From UBA1368 sp964563125 (GTDB lineage: Bacteria > Bacillota > Syntrophomonadia > Syntrophomonadales > Syntrophomonadaceae): 13,164 bases of DNA. The position numbers and the translations under genes are program-made. The notes under the pieces were generated by a model. The model saw nothing but the letters and a program-made list of their open reading frames with translations, did no database searches and was not told the origin of the DNA. Below are positions 1 to 7,522 of this stretch, piece after piece. The stretch covers positions 1 through 13,164 of the forward strand of contig CAZLVY010000058.1 of assembly GCA_964563125.1 (NCBI GenBank). Direction: 5' to 3'. Each line of letters opens with the position of its first letter. Position 1 is the first letter of the stretch.

Positions 1-1533
1 GTTTATCAATCCCTGTTTGACCGTGCGGAAAGTTTAGGGGTTCAGGTAGGTGGTGTTGCTGCTTTTATAGTTCCGGAGATTCTAGCCATATCGGTAGAGC
101 ATTTGGAAAAATTTCTGCAGGAAAAAGATGAGCTTAAGATTTATGCTCATTACTTCTTTGAACTTAATCGGCAAAGAGAGCATATTCTATCACCGGCAGA
201 AGAAAAAATATTAGCCGAAACGGCGGAACTGTCAATGGCCTCTAAAAATATTTTTAGCATGATTAATAACGCCGACATTAAATTCCCGCCTATTAAGGAT
301 GAAACGGGTCAGGAAGTAGAAATGACTAAAGGCAAGTTCGGCCGTTTTATGGAAAGCCCGAACCGAGATGTCAGACAGGCCGCCTTTACCAGTTTATACA
401 GTTCTTATGGGAAAATAAAAAATACTCTGGGATCGACTTTAAATGCCAGTGTTAAGAGCGATATTTTTTACGCGCGGATGCGTAAATATACATCTGCTTT
501 AGAAGCAGCTCTAGACCGTGATAATATTTCCCCCCAGGTTTATGAAAATTTAATTACCGCAGTTCATAATAATCTGGAACCTATGTATAAATATCTTAGG
601 CTGCGCAAAAAGATTTTAGGTCTGGATGAACTGCACATGTTTGACATTTATACTCCACTGGTCAAGAAACAGCCAGATGATATTAACTACGAAAAAGCTA
701 TGGAGATGGTTATAAGCGGATTAAAACCGCTGGGAGCTGAGTATGGGGAAAAAATAGAAGAAGGATTTAAGAGCGGTTGGATTGATGTTTTTGAAAAGCA
801 AGGCAAAACAGGTGGGGCATATTCCTGGGGCAGTTATGATACCCATCCTTTCATTCTCATGAATTACGATTATAAATTAAATGATGTTTTTACACTTGCG
901 CATGAATTAGGTCATGCCATGCATAGTTTTTACTCAAATCGTACTCAGCCCTATATCTACAGCCAATACAGCATCTTTCTGGCGGAAGTGGCGTCAACCG
1001 TTAATGAGTCACTCTTAATTGATTACCTTCTGGGGCACAGTGATAAAAAGGAAGATAAAATTTATCTGATAAATCATTATCTGGAACAGTTTAAAGGCAC
1101 CCTATACCGTCAAACTATGTTTGCCGAATTTGAAAAAATAATACATGACAAGGTTGAAAAGGGCGACGCACTTACTCCGGAACTCTTAAGCATTATTTAC
1201 CGTGACCTGAATAAGCTCTATTTTGGAAGTGAGGTAATAATCGATAAAGAAGTTGAGTTGGAATGGGGCCGTATTCCTCATTTTTATTCAGCCTTTTATG
1301 TTTATAAATATGCTACCGGTTTTGCTGCTGCTACTGCTTTGAAGGAACAGATTCTTGGGGAAGGGCAGAAGGCTCTAAACAGATATCAAAATTTCTTACA
1401 AGCGGGCAGTTCTGATTATTCCTTAAATGTTCTGCAAAAAGCCGGGGTGGATTTGAATACTCCTTCTCCAGTTGAGTCAGCATTAAAATATTTTAGCCGT
1501 CTCGTCGATCAATTAGAAGCTTTACTAGCCTAA
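1..1533 (+). CDS. pepF: Oligoendopeptidase F (M3 family metallopeptidase), 5' partial
   Basis: The reading frame is open from base 1, so the gene begins outside the window. 510 residues are visible, against about 600 for the family, so roughly 90 N-terminal residues are missing. An in-frame TTG at 103 is not the real start, because the residues before it (VYQSLFDRAESLGV, then VPEILAI) match the family. The zinc-binding HELGH motif is encoded at 901-915, followed by a glutamate-rich stretch (FLAEVASTVNE) that supplies the third zinc ligand in M3 peptidases. The C-terminal IPHFYSAFYVYKYATGFAAA region is also typical. The enzyme is a cytoplasmic zinc peptidase that cleaves short oligopeptides. 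A strong terminator follows immediately, so it is transcriptionally separate from the downstream gene. Confidence 0.95.
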   Translation, partial: VYQSLFDRAESLGVQVGGVAAFIVPEILAISVEHLEKFLQEKDELKIYAHYFFELNRQREHILSPAEEKILAETAELSMASKNIFSMINNADIKFPPIKDETGQEVEMTKGKFGRFMESPNRDVRQAAFTSLYSSYGKIKNTLGSTLNASVKSDIFYARMRKYTSALEAALDRDNISPQVYENLITAVHNNLEPMYKYLRLRKKILGLDELHMFDIYTPLVKKQPDDINYEKAMEMVISGLKPLGAEYGEKIEEGFKSGWIDVFEKQGKTGGAYSWGSYDTHPFILMNYDYKLNDVFTLAHELGHAMHSFYSNRTQPYIYSQYSIFLAEVASTVNESLLIDYLLGHSDKKEDKIYLINHYLEQFKGTLYRQTMFAEFEKIIHDKVEKGDALTPELLSIIYRDLNKLYFGSEVIIDKEVELEWGRIPHFYSAFYVYKYATGFAAATALKEQILGEGQKALNRYQNFLQAGSSDYSLNVLQKAGVDLNTPSPVESALKYFSRLVDQLEALLA

Positions 1534-1551
1534 ACTGAAGATAAAATCAGC

Positions 1552-1586
1552 AAAAGAGAGACTTTAAGAAATAGTCTCTCTTTTTT
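1552..1586 (+). terminator. Rho-independent terminator after pepF
   Basis: A 12-bp perfect stem (AAAAGAGAGACT at 1552-1563, AGTCTCTCTTTT at 1573-1584) closes a 9-nt loop and runs into a T tract at 1581-1586. It lies 18 bases after the pepF stop codon. Confidence 0.9.
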
Positions 1587-1672
1587 CTGCGCTGTAACAT
1601 ATTTATACAGAGCAAGTTAAATATATTAAGAGTAAATTGAGCATAATTATGGAGAGACGCTATTCTAGTTTT

Positions 1673-1680
1673 TAAGGAGG
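1673..1680 (+). promoter_or_regulatory. Ribosome binding site selecting a TTG start
   Basis: TAAGGAGG ends 8 bases before TTG at 1689, which is ideal spacing. The ATG at 1681 directly abuts the site and hits a stop after three codons, so TTG 1689 is the start of the large glycosyltransferase/GH130 gene. Confidence 0.85.
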
Positions 1681-1688
1681 ATGCCGGG

Positions 1689-4600
1689 TTGACTCCAATA
1701 AACAGTGAAGAAATATTTGATAAAACCATGCTGGATATAGCACCGGAATTAAGTTATTTCAAAAATTATGACCTGATTATAGGAATACCTTTTATTGATG
1801 AAGGAGAACAACTGGCCGAACTGCTTAAATCCATTGACCGAGTTTTAAAGACTTGGCTGGGAAAACGGCAGTTAATCGTATGTGTAGGCGATTATTCTGC
1901 AAAAAGCACTCTAGAGATAATTAGTAATCTTTCTCTGCAGCATCCGCATATACAATTTTTATTACCACCTGAAATTAGCGGCAGGGGAACCAGTGTAAGA
2001 GCCATCATTGAAATAAGCAAACGGCTGGATGCTGATTTGTTGCTTTTCAGTGCTAAAATGGCTACTGAGAAAGGTCCCGGTATAGAAGATAACTGGCTTG
2101 ACAGTCTTTTGACACCTATACAAGGACCATATGATTTGGTGTTAGGGAGTCTTAGAAGACATACGGGAATTGACAGTATCGCCCATATGCTGGCCGCGCC
2201 CATTCTGGAGTCTTTTTACGGCTTTCGGGCTGGGGATCCCTTGGGTGGCATTTACGCTATTTCACACGATTTTACTGAGGAACTGGCCCACGAGGCGCGA
2301 TTTTGGGGTGATACTATTCAGGGAGCAGGAATTGATTTTTGGATTCTTACCCGGGCTTTGACATGGAATAAGCATATTTGTGAAGTGAGTATGGGAGGAC
2401 GGATTAGTCCCCATAGACTGGAGGTGCGTAATCGGATTTTTGCCGACAATGCCTTAACTGTTTTTGAAGCTTTGAAAAGGGACAGTGCTATCTGGTTACA
2501 AGAAAGGCTGGTCATCAAAGTAGCAGATATCTTAGCTCGCAGTGAAATTAAAAGGCCTGATGTAATAAGTTATTCTATCAAGCAGCTTAGGGAGAATTTC
2601 ATTCGCGGCTACCATGAGCATCTTCATGTTTTTAACGGCTTTGCCGGGCAAGAGCAGATAGAAGATCTGACCTCGACAACTGCCCAGGATATGCATATGC
2701 AAGATGAATTGTGGATTAGCGCTATGTTTTTCTTGTTCTTAAATTATGCATTTAACACTGAAGACGCTGACAAGCTGGAGAAAACAGATTATCTTAAAGC
2801 TCTTACTGCGCTTTATAATGGACGTATAGCTAGTTATGTACTGGAAATGCGTGAATTTAGTGATAGTGTATTTTGTGCTACGGAGGCAGAACGAGATGAA
2901 TACCTGGTTAGAAAAATGGAGTCTGTAAAACAAGCGCTGACTAATCACTTCTGGCAGATGAAACCGGAATTTACCCGTCAGTGGCTGATAAAAAATGAGC
3001 AGATGAGACCACCAATTATTCCTCTGGGTTATATGGAATATGTACCGGGCAGACCAATCGTAGTTCCTAAAAAAATCGTTGGCAAAGATGGCAGGATTGT
3101 AAATACAGATAATATTTTCAAGGAACTGCGCAAAAGATATGAAAATAAATTTAATCAAATAGTTGTAGAAGGCTTGGGTTTGCAAACTGATGCCGATGCT
3201 GACAAAATAATCACGGCAGTTAAGGTCTTTATGAAAAGGTTAGAAGAAGGTATAAACAGCATGCTGCCCGGGGATTTAACAACGGAAAAGGGACTCAGAC
3301 AATTTGTCGATAGTTTGATGAAGTTTTTCGGACCGCGTAAGATGTATACTATCAATTCGGATTTATTACGTGAAATGTTGATTCGCTTCCCGCCGGTCAA
3401 TTTAATGATACCGCTGGGCTATTATAGACCGGACCAATTAATTGATTCTATGGATACCCGTGATGCAGTAAGCTATGCCAATTTGGTAGAAAGTGCCAGT
3501 TATACTGACCGTGACTTAAACTGGCTTATGGAAAACGTGAATCCGGAAAGCTTCGCCTGGGTAGATATTAAGGCGCTACTGTTAACTGATGAGCATTTTC
3601 CAGCTAGACTACCTCCAGGTAAAATTAGCAACTTTAACCTTATTACCGGTCGAATTTTAATAAGACCGTTGGAAAAAGGAGAGGGCGGCGATTATCCTAA
3701 ACTAAGATATTTTACTAATTTGGTGCGCCGTCTGGCAATTGCTGAGCACTATTCACAGTTATTCACATTGAATGCTATGGAACGTAAAAATATCGGTTTA
3801 AAAGCCAAGAATTCCTTACTAAGTATGCGCAAAGGTGAACTTTTTTCTGCCCATAATATTTTCGAAAATTATCATCACCGCCTCTTGGTAGAAAAGATTC
3901 ATGCAATGGCTGAAATTCAGCAGAGTTCAGGAAATAACGCTTTGGGCGCTCTGTTTAAATTGATGGCCAATAGTTATGGTATTGGTCAAATGCTGGAAAA
4001 CGAGATCTTTCTGACCTGCACGGCCTGGAGTTGGGCGAGTTATAGTTTTAAAGGGGGAGTCAACATACCTACCCCACTTACTACAACAGTAGAGAGCCGC
4101 TGGTTTAACCACGATTTTCTGGAAATGCTCTATGAAGAATTGGGCTATGACCGGGATGAAATATTGCAGATTGTTTTCCGGCTTATTCAGACAGGCAAAA
4201 GTGATCACAACCTTCTCGATACTTTGCTGCCTTCCCATCCAAAAGATGTAGCAGTAGTAGTTCAGGAAACTACTAATGAACCAAGTCGCCATTTACGCCG
4301 CTACGAAAACAATCCTATATTGGAACCTGTTTCGGGAAGCAGATGGGAATCAAAGTATGTATTAAACCCTGGAGCGTTACGCATTGAAGATAAAGTATAT
4401 CTGTTTTACCGGGCGGTGGGGGAAGATGATATTTCACATATCGGTCTGGCAGTTACTGATGGCTATAAGGTTTTGGAGCGATTGAGCGAACCAGTTTTCT
4501 CCCCGCAAATACCCGAAGAAAAAATGGGGTGTGAAGATCCTCGCTTAATAATCATCGGTGAACGCGTCTTTATGCTCTATACTGCCTATGACGGTAATAT

Positions 4601-5225
4601 AGCGCAAATAGCGGCAGCCTCCATTGAAGTTGAAGATATTAAAGCAGGCAGATATTTAAACTGGAAGAGAGAAGGTTTGGCTTTCAAAAATATCTGGGAT
4701 AAAGATGCTATTTTGTTTCCAGAAAAGATAAATGGCAGGTATGTTATATACCACCGGATAGAACCTAGTATCTGGGTTACTTATATGAAGGAAGTCAAGT
4801 TTCCCTTAACGGAAAACCATGCCATAATTGTAGGGCCGAGGCCGGGGCGCATGTGGGATTCACTGAAAATCGGGGCGGGAGCCCAACCGCTAAAAACTAA
4901 ATACGGGTGGCTCTTGATTTACCATGGAGTTGATTATAATTACGTCTACCGTTTAGGAGTATTGTTAGTTGATTTAAATAATCCGCAGAAGATAATATAT
5001 CGTTCTCCCAATCCCGTTCTGGAGCCGGAAGAAGATTATGAAGTGGGATTGGATGGTGCATGGGTACCTAATGTTGTATTTACCTGCGGAGCGGTGGCCG
5101 CTACTGATAAAGAAATTTTGGAAGATGATGATGAGATATTAGTATATTACGGCGCTGCCGACACCAGTATTGGCCTGGCAACTGCTACCGTAAAAGATCT
5201 GATACCTGACTCTTTTCGCAAATAG
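1689..5225 (+). CDS. GT2-like glycosyltransferase / unknown middle region / GH130 mannoside phosphorylase fusion protein
   Basis: This is a 1178-residue soluble protein with at least three parts. Residues about 28-260 form a GT-A domain of the GT2/mannosylglycerate-synthase type: GIPF at 32-35, DPLGG at 183-187, GIDFW at 214-218 and H242 in SPHRLE. The DxD metal motif expected at 121-123 reads S-A-K. Residues about 290-435 look helical. Residues about 436-860 match nothing I recognise and carry IPLGY twice (444-448 and 574-578). Residues about 868-1172 are a full GH130 domain: NPILEP from 875, the GCEDPR motif with the predicted general acid at D950, KD at 1005-1006, HR at 1022-1023 and YHG at 1078-1080. 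The basic and His residues fit phosphate binding, so a phosphorylase is likelier than a hydrolase. The start is TTG with a perfect ribosome binding site. It is convergent with a GDP-mannose operon, which supports a mannosyl substrate. Linkage and acceptor are unknown. Confidence 0.85.
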   Translation: MTPINSEEIFDKTMLDIAPELSYFKNYDLIIGIPFIDEGEQLAELLKSIDRVLKTWLGKRQLIVCVGDYSAKSTLEIISNLSLQHPHIQFLLPPEISGRGTSVRAIIEISKRLDADLLLFSAKMATEKGPGIEDNWLDSLLTPIQGPYDLVLGSLRRHTGIDSIAHMLAAPILESFYGFRAGDPLGGIYAISHDFTEELAHEARFWGDTIQGAGIDFWILTRALTWNKHICEVSMGGRISPHRLEVRNRIFADNALTVFEALKRDSAIWLQERLVIKVADILARSEIKRPDVISYSIKQLRENFIRGYHEHLHVFNGFAGQEQIEDLTSTTAQDMHMQDELWISAMFFLFLNYAFNTEDADKLEKTDYLKALTALYNGRIASYVLEMREFSDSVFCATEAERDEYLVRKMESVKQALTNHFWQMKPEFTRQWLIKNEQMRPPIIPLGYMEYVPGRPIVVPKKIVGKDGRIVNTDNIFKELRKRYENKFNQIVVEGLGLQTDADADKIITAVKVFMKRLEEGINSMLPGDLTTEKGLRQFVDSLMKFFGPRKMYTINSDLLREMLIRFPPVNLMIPLGYYRPDQLIDSMDTRDAVSYANLVESASYTDRDLNWLMENVNPESFAWVDIKALLLTDEHFPARLPPGKISNFNLITGRILIRPLEKGEGGDYPKLRYFTNLVRRLAIAEHYSQLFTLNAMERKNIGLKAKNSLLSMRKGELFSAHNIFENYHHRLLVEKIHAMAEIQQSSGNNALGALFKLMANSYGIGQMLENEIFLTCTAWSWASYSFKGGVNIPTPLTTTVESRWFNHDFLEMLYEELGYDRDEILQIVFRLIQTGKSDHNLLDTLLPSHPKDVAVVVQETTNEPSRHLRRYENNPILEPVSGSRWESKYVLNPGALRIEDKVYLFYRAVGEDDISHIGLAVTDGYKVLERLSEPVFSPQIPEEKMGCEDPRLIIIGERVFMLYTAYDGNIAQIAAASIEVEDIKAGRYLNWKREGLAFKNIWDKDAILFPEKINGRYVIYHRIEPSIWVTYMKEVKFPLTENHAIIVGPRPGRMWDSLKIGAGAQPLKTKYGWLLIYHGVDYNYVYRLGVLLVDLNNPQKIIYRSPNPVLEPEEDYEVGLDGAWVPNVVFTCGAVAATDKEILEDDDEILVYYGAADTSIGLATATVKDLIPDSFRK

Positions 5226-5247
5226 TTTTGCTTTTAAGAGTCAGGTA
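5203..5247. terminator. Inverted repeat between convergent genes, possible bidirectional terminator
   Basis: The 12-bp arms TACCTGACTCTT (5203-5214) and AAGAGTCAGGTA (5236-5247) are perfectly complementary. A small GCAAA/TTTGC stem can form inside the loop. The left arm lies within the last codons of the GT2-like/GH130 gene, whose stop is at 5223-5225. No clean T tract directly follows on either strand, so the terminator call is tentative. Confidence 0.55.
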
Positions 5248-5265
5248 GCAAATTTTGCTGCTAAA

Positions 5266-6279
5266 TTAAGAAGTTTTTTCAGCCTTAATTTGCAGATTTT
5301 GACTAATGGTTAATTCGGTCAGTAATAGTGACAAAATAGCTTCAGCACCTTGGTTGCCATTTACGCCCTCGGTAGTTAGTGCATCGAAACAGCCTCCTGA
5401 TTGGGGGTCATACATGCTCAAAGCATTGATGTTGTCGCCCAGGTACCATAAATAGCCTTTTTGTGCCATCTCCAGATATTCTCGGCTGCCGATGGCTGCA
5501 TACCCTTCATTAAGTGCGCAAACTATAGAAGCAGCATCAACCGGTTGCTGATCAAACATAGGGATCTTTTCTCCCCGTTGATACCAACCCTGGTTACCAA
5601 TAATGTTTAAATAGCCGTGACGAAACAAGATGCCGCACAAAAAGTCTAAAGAATCACGACCTACCTTTAAAGCTTTTTTGTTTCCGGTTAGATTATAAAC
5701 TGCCAGCATAGCCTGGGGCAAAATACCATTACAATAAGTAAGATAATTTTCAAACCAGTACCACCGGGGGCCATGATAAAAATCATACAATGCCAGTAAA
5801 TGACTTAATAACTCGTCTATCAGGGAGTTCTGCCAATTGCTTTTCTCATGGTTAATTATTTTGCACAGCCCTACTAATGAATAGGCAATTGCCCTCGGAG
5901 AATTAAAGCTTGATACTGTATTGATGTTATTTTGCAGCATATGGTCGCAAAGTTGCCGAATATTATTCCACTTACTGGCTGTGCCTACCGCACAGGCCAT
6001 GATAGCTCTGCCGATACTGTCTTCGGAATCAAAGCGGGAAGAATAAATATTATCGCGATAAAAGTTGGACCAGCTTCCGTTCTCCTGCTGCGCATGGCAG
6101 ATAAAGAGGGCGAATTTCAAAACTTCATCATGATCAAAGTCACTTAATAAAGCAACTATTAAAGCACGAGCATTGTCGTCCAAAGTATAACCACTGCGCT
6201 GGTTCGGTTTGTTCATAAGAGAAAACTGCAACATTCCTGTTTCATCGGTCATTTGCTGAAAATGTCTATAGTCTTGCAT
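5266..6279 (-). CDS. (Alpha/alpha)6-barrel-like carbohydrate-active protein of unknown function
   Basis: With the ATG at 6279 the protein has 337 residues, no signal peptide and no membrane segment. It shows repeated helical pairs and the motifs GYTLDDNARAL (D34, D35), SEDSIGRA (85-92), WYWFENYLTY (173-182), FDQQP (242-246) and a C-terminal GVNGNQGAEA (305-314). These recur in proteins encoded beside, or fused to, GT4 glycosyltransferases and resemble (alpha/alpha)6 glycosidase folds such as GH76. The DD pair and E177 are candidate acidic residues, but catalysis is unproven. The frame is open up to 6387, but that part overlaps the preceding gene and looks non-native. The ATG at 6279 overlaps the GT4 stop by 14 bases, and AGGAGG at 6295-6300 lies within the GT4 gene at a longish 15-base spacing. 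Translational coupling is likely. It is the last gene of the minus-strand operon. Confidence 0.75.
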   Translation of the reverse strand: MQDYRHFQQMTDETGMLQFSLMNKPNQRSGYTLDDNARALIVALLSDFDHDEVLKFALFICHAQQENGSWSNFYRDNIYSSRFDSEDSIGRAIMACAVGTASKWNNIRQLCDHMLQNNINTVSSFNSPRAIAYSLVGLCKIINHEKSNWQNSLIDELLSHLLALYDFYHGPRWYWFENYLTYCNGILPQAMLAVYNLTGNKKALKVGRDSLDFLCGILFRHGYLNIIGNQGWYQRGEKIPMFDQQPVDAASIVCALNEGYAAIGSREYLEMAQKGYLWYLGDNINALSMYDPQSGGCFDALTTEGVNGNQGAEAILSLLLTELTISQNLQIKAEKTS

Positions 6280-7435
6280 AATTAACTGGTAATTCCTCCT
6301 GCTCGGTCTGCTCCAGCATAGCAAATAAGCTGCAGTACTGCCGGCCGATATTAGGCCAGGTCCAAGTTTTACCCAACTGGTAAGCATTTTCTTCCAAACT
6401 CTTTTTCAAATCAGGCTTAGCAATGATTTGGCTTATAAGTCTGGCTAACTGTTCTGGATTAGCTTCCATGGCTAATAGTCCCCGTCCGTAGGTCAGTACT
6501 TCCAAGGCATAAGCATAGGAAGTTGAAACGATAGCTTTTCCTGCACCGAGAGCAAAGGCGAGAGTGCCGCTGACTGCCTGGTCTTTATTGGGATAAGGAC
6601 TCAGGTAGATATCGGTAAGGTTTAAATACTCATTTAGCTCCACATCATCTAAAAACTTGTTTACAAACCGTACATGATTCTGAAGACCAAGTTCATTAAC
6701 CAGGTTAAATAGCATTAAGCGATATGATTCACCTTCACGGTTTATAAGCACAGGATGAGTTTGACCTAAAATCAGATAGAGTGCGTCCGGATAACGCTTT
6801 ACTATAGGAACTAATGCTTTAATGCCTAGTTCAAGGCCTTTTCCCGGTCCAATTAAGCCGAAAGTACTAATTACGGTTTTTGCCGCCAGACCATATTTCT
6901 GCTTAAGTTCTGCAGGATTATTGAGAATAAACTCAGGTACTCCGTGGCTGATTACTTTAATAAGATGAGCAGGGATGCCATATATATCGGTTAATAACCG
7001 CGCCGAACGTTTGGTCATACATACAGTAGCAGCAGCACCCGAACAGAGTCGGCGCAGGACTGACTGGGGATGCCTTTTAGGTGAAGGCAAAACTGTGTGG
7101 GTTATTACAATATAAGGTTTTAACAACCTTTTAACTAAACCTAAAATATATTCCCCGTCGGGACCACCATAAATTCCATACTCGTGCTGAATAATAACCA
7201 TTTTTACATCGGGACAGTTATTAACATATTTAGCTGCCTGGTAATAATCTTGTTTCTCTTCCTGCCTTATAGAGAATTTTACCTCAGGACTATATTGATA
7301 GACGGTATTGCTGTCGGATACACTTATTACTTCAACATTTTCACCGCACATTTCAATGCTATTGCGCAGATCCATGGAAAAGGTTGCTATACCGCATTGT
7401 TTAGGTGGGTAAGTACCCAGATTAACAATTGTCAA
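6266..7435 (-). CDS. GT4-family glycosyltransferase, probable mannosyltransferase
   Basis: This 389-residue protein has the two-Rossmann-fold (GT-B) pattern of family 4. The N-terminal GTYPPKQCGIATF (7-19) is a glycine/cysteine loop typical of one GT4 subgroup. HEYG is at 84-87, HGVP at 164-167, GLIGPGKGLE (193-202) is the nucleotide-sugar domain entry, and QAVSGTLAFALGAGKAIVST (286-305) with E312 forms the C-terminal donor-binding region. No membrane segments are seen, so it probably acts in the cytoplasm or at the inner membrane face. The start is TTG at 7435, with AAGGAG at 7447-7452 eleven bases upstream. It follows the mutase gene after 87 bases and overlaps the (alpha/alpha)6 gene by 14. 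Use of GDP-mannose is inferred from the manC and mutase genes in the same operon; the acceptor is unknown. Confidence 0.88.
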   Translation of the reverse strand: MTIVNLGTYPPKQCGIATFSMDLRNSIEMCGENVEVISVSDSNTVYQYSPEVKFSIRQEEKQDYYQAAKYVNNCPDVKMVIIQHEYGIYGGPDGEYILGLVKRLLKPYIVITHTVLPSPKRHPQSVLRRLCSGAAATVCMTKRSARLLTDIYGIPAHLIKVISHGVPEFILNNPAELKQKYGLAAKTVISTFGLIGPGKGLELGIKALVPIVKRYPDALYLILGQTHPVLINREGESYRLMLFNLVNELGLQNHVRFVNKFLDDVELNEYLNLTDIYLSPYPNKDQAVSGTLAFALGAGKAIVSTSYAYALEVLTYGRGLLAMEANPEQLARLISQIIAKPDLKKSLEENAYQLGKTWTWPNIGRQYCSLFAMLEQTEQEELPVNYARL

Positions 7436-7482
7436 TTAAAAATTCACTCCTTTAAAACAACCATTAAAAGTTCTTAGTTATT

Positions 7483-7498
7483 ATTGTTGTACAACAAT
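7483..7498. promoter_or_regulatory. Perfect 16-bp palindrome, candidate operator
   Basis: ATTGTTGTACAACAAT is fully self-complementary with no spacer. It lies in the 87-bp gap between the mutase and GT4 genes. On the minus strand a TATAAT (7506-7511) sits just upstream, which would place the palindrome at about +1 to +16 of a transcript towards the GT4 gene. No good -35 is visible. With no loop it would make a poor hairpin, so a protein-binding site fits better. Confidence 0.4.
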
Positions 7499-7522
7499 TT
7501 ATGAAATTATACTTATTCTAAA

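Noticed and set aside
103..1533. TTG at 103 as the start of the peptidase gene
   Set aside because: The frame is open to base 1 and the upstream residues match the oligoendopeptidase F family, so the gene is truncated by the window edge.
1637..1666. TTGAGC-18-TATTCT as a promoter for the GT2-like/GH130 gene
   Set aside because: Both hexamers are weak and the transcription start would fall on the ribosome binding site. No convincing promoter was found in this 102-bp gap.
2739..3185. Opposite-strand open frames within the large fusion gene (also 1892-2203, 3155-3400 and 3927-4292)
   Set aside because: These are shadows of a gene with strong domain evidence; they lack recognisable motifs and ribosome binding sites.
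6280..6387. Upstream extension of the (alpha/alpha)6 protein to an ATG at 6387
   Set aside because: The extra 36 residues overlap the well-supported GT4 coding sequence, lack a ribosome binding site and look unlike the family N-terminus.
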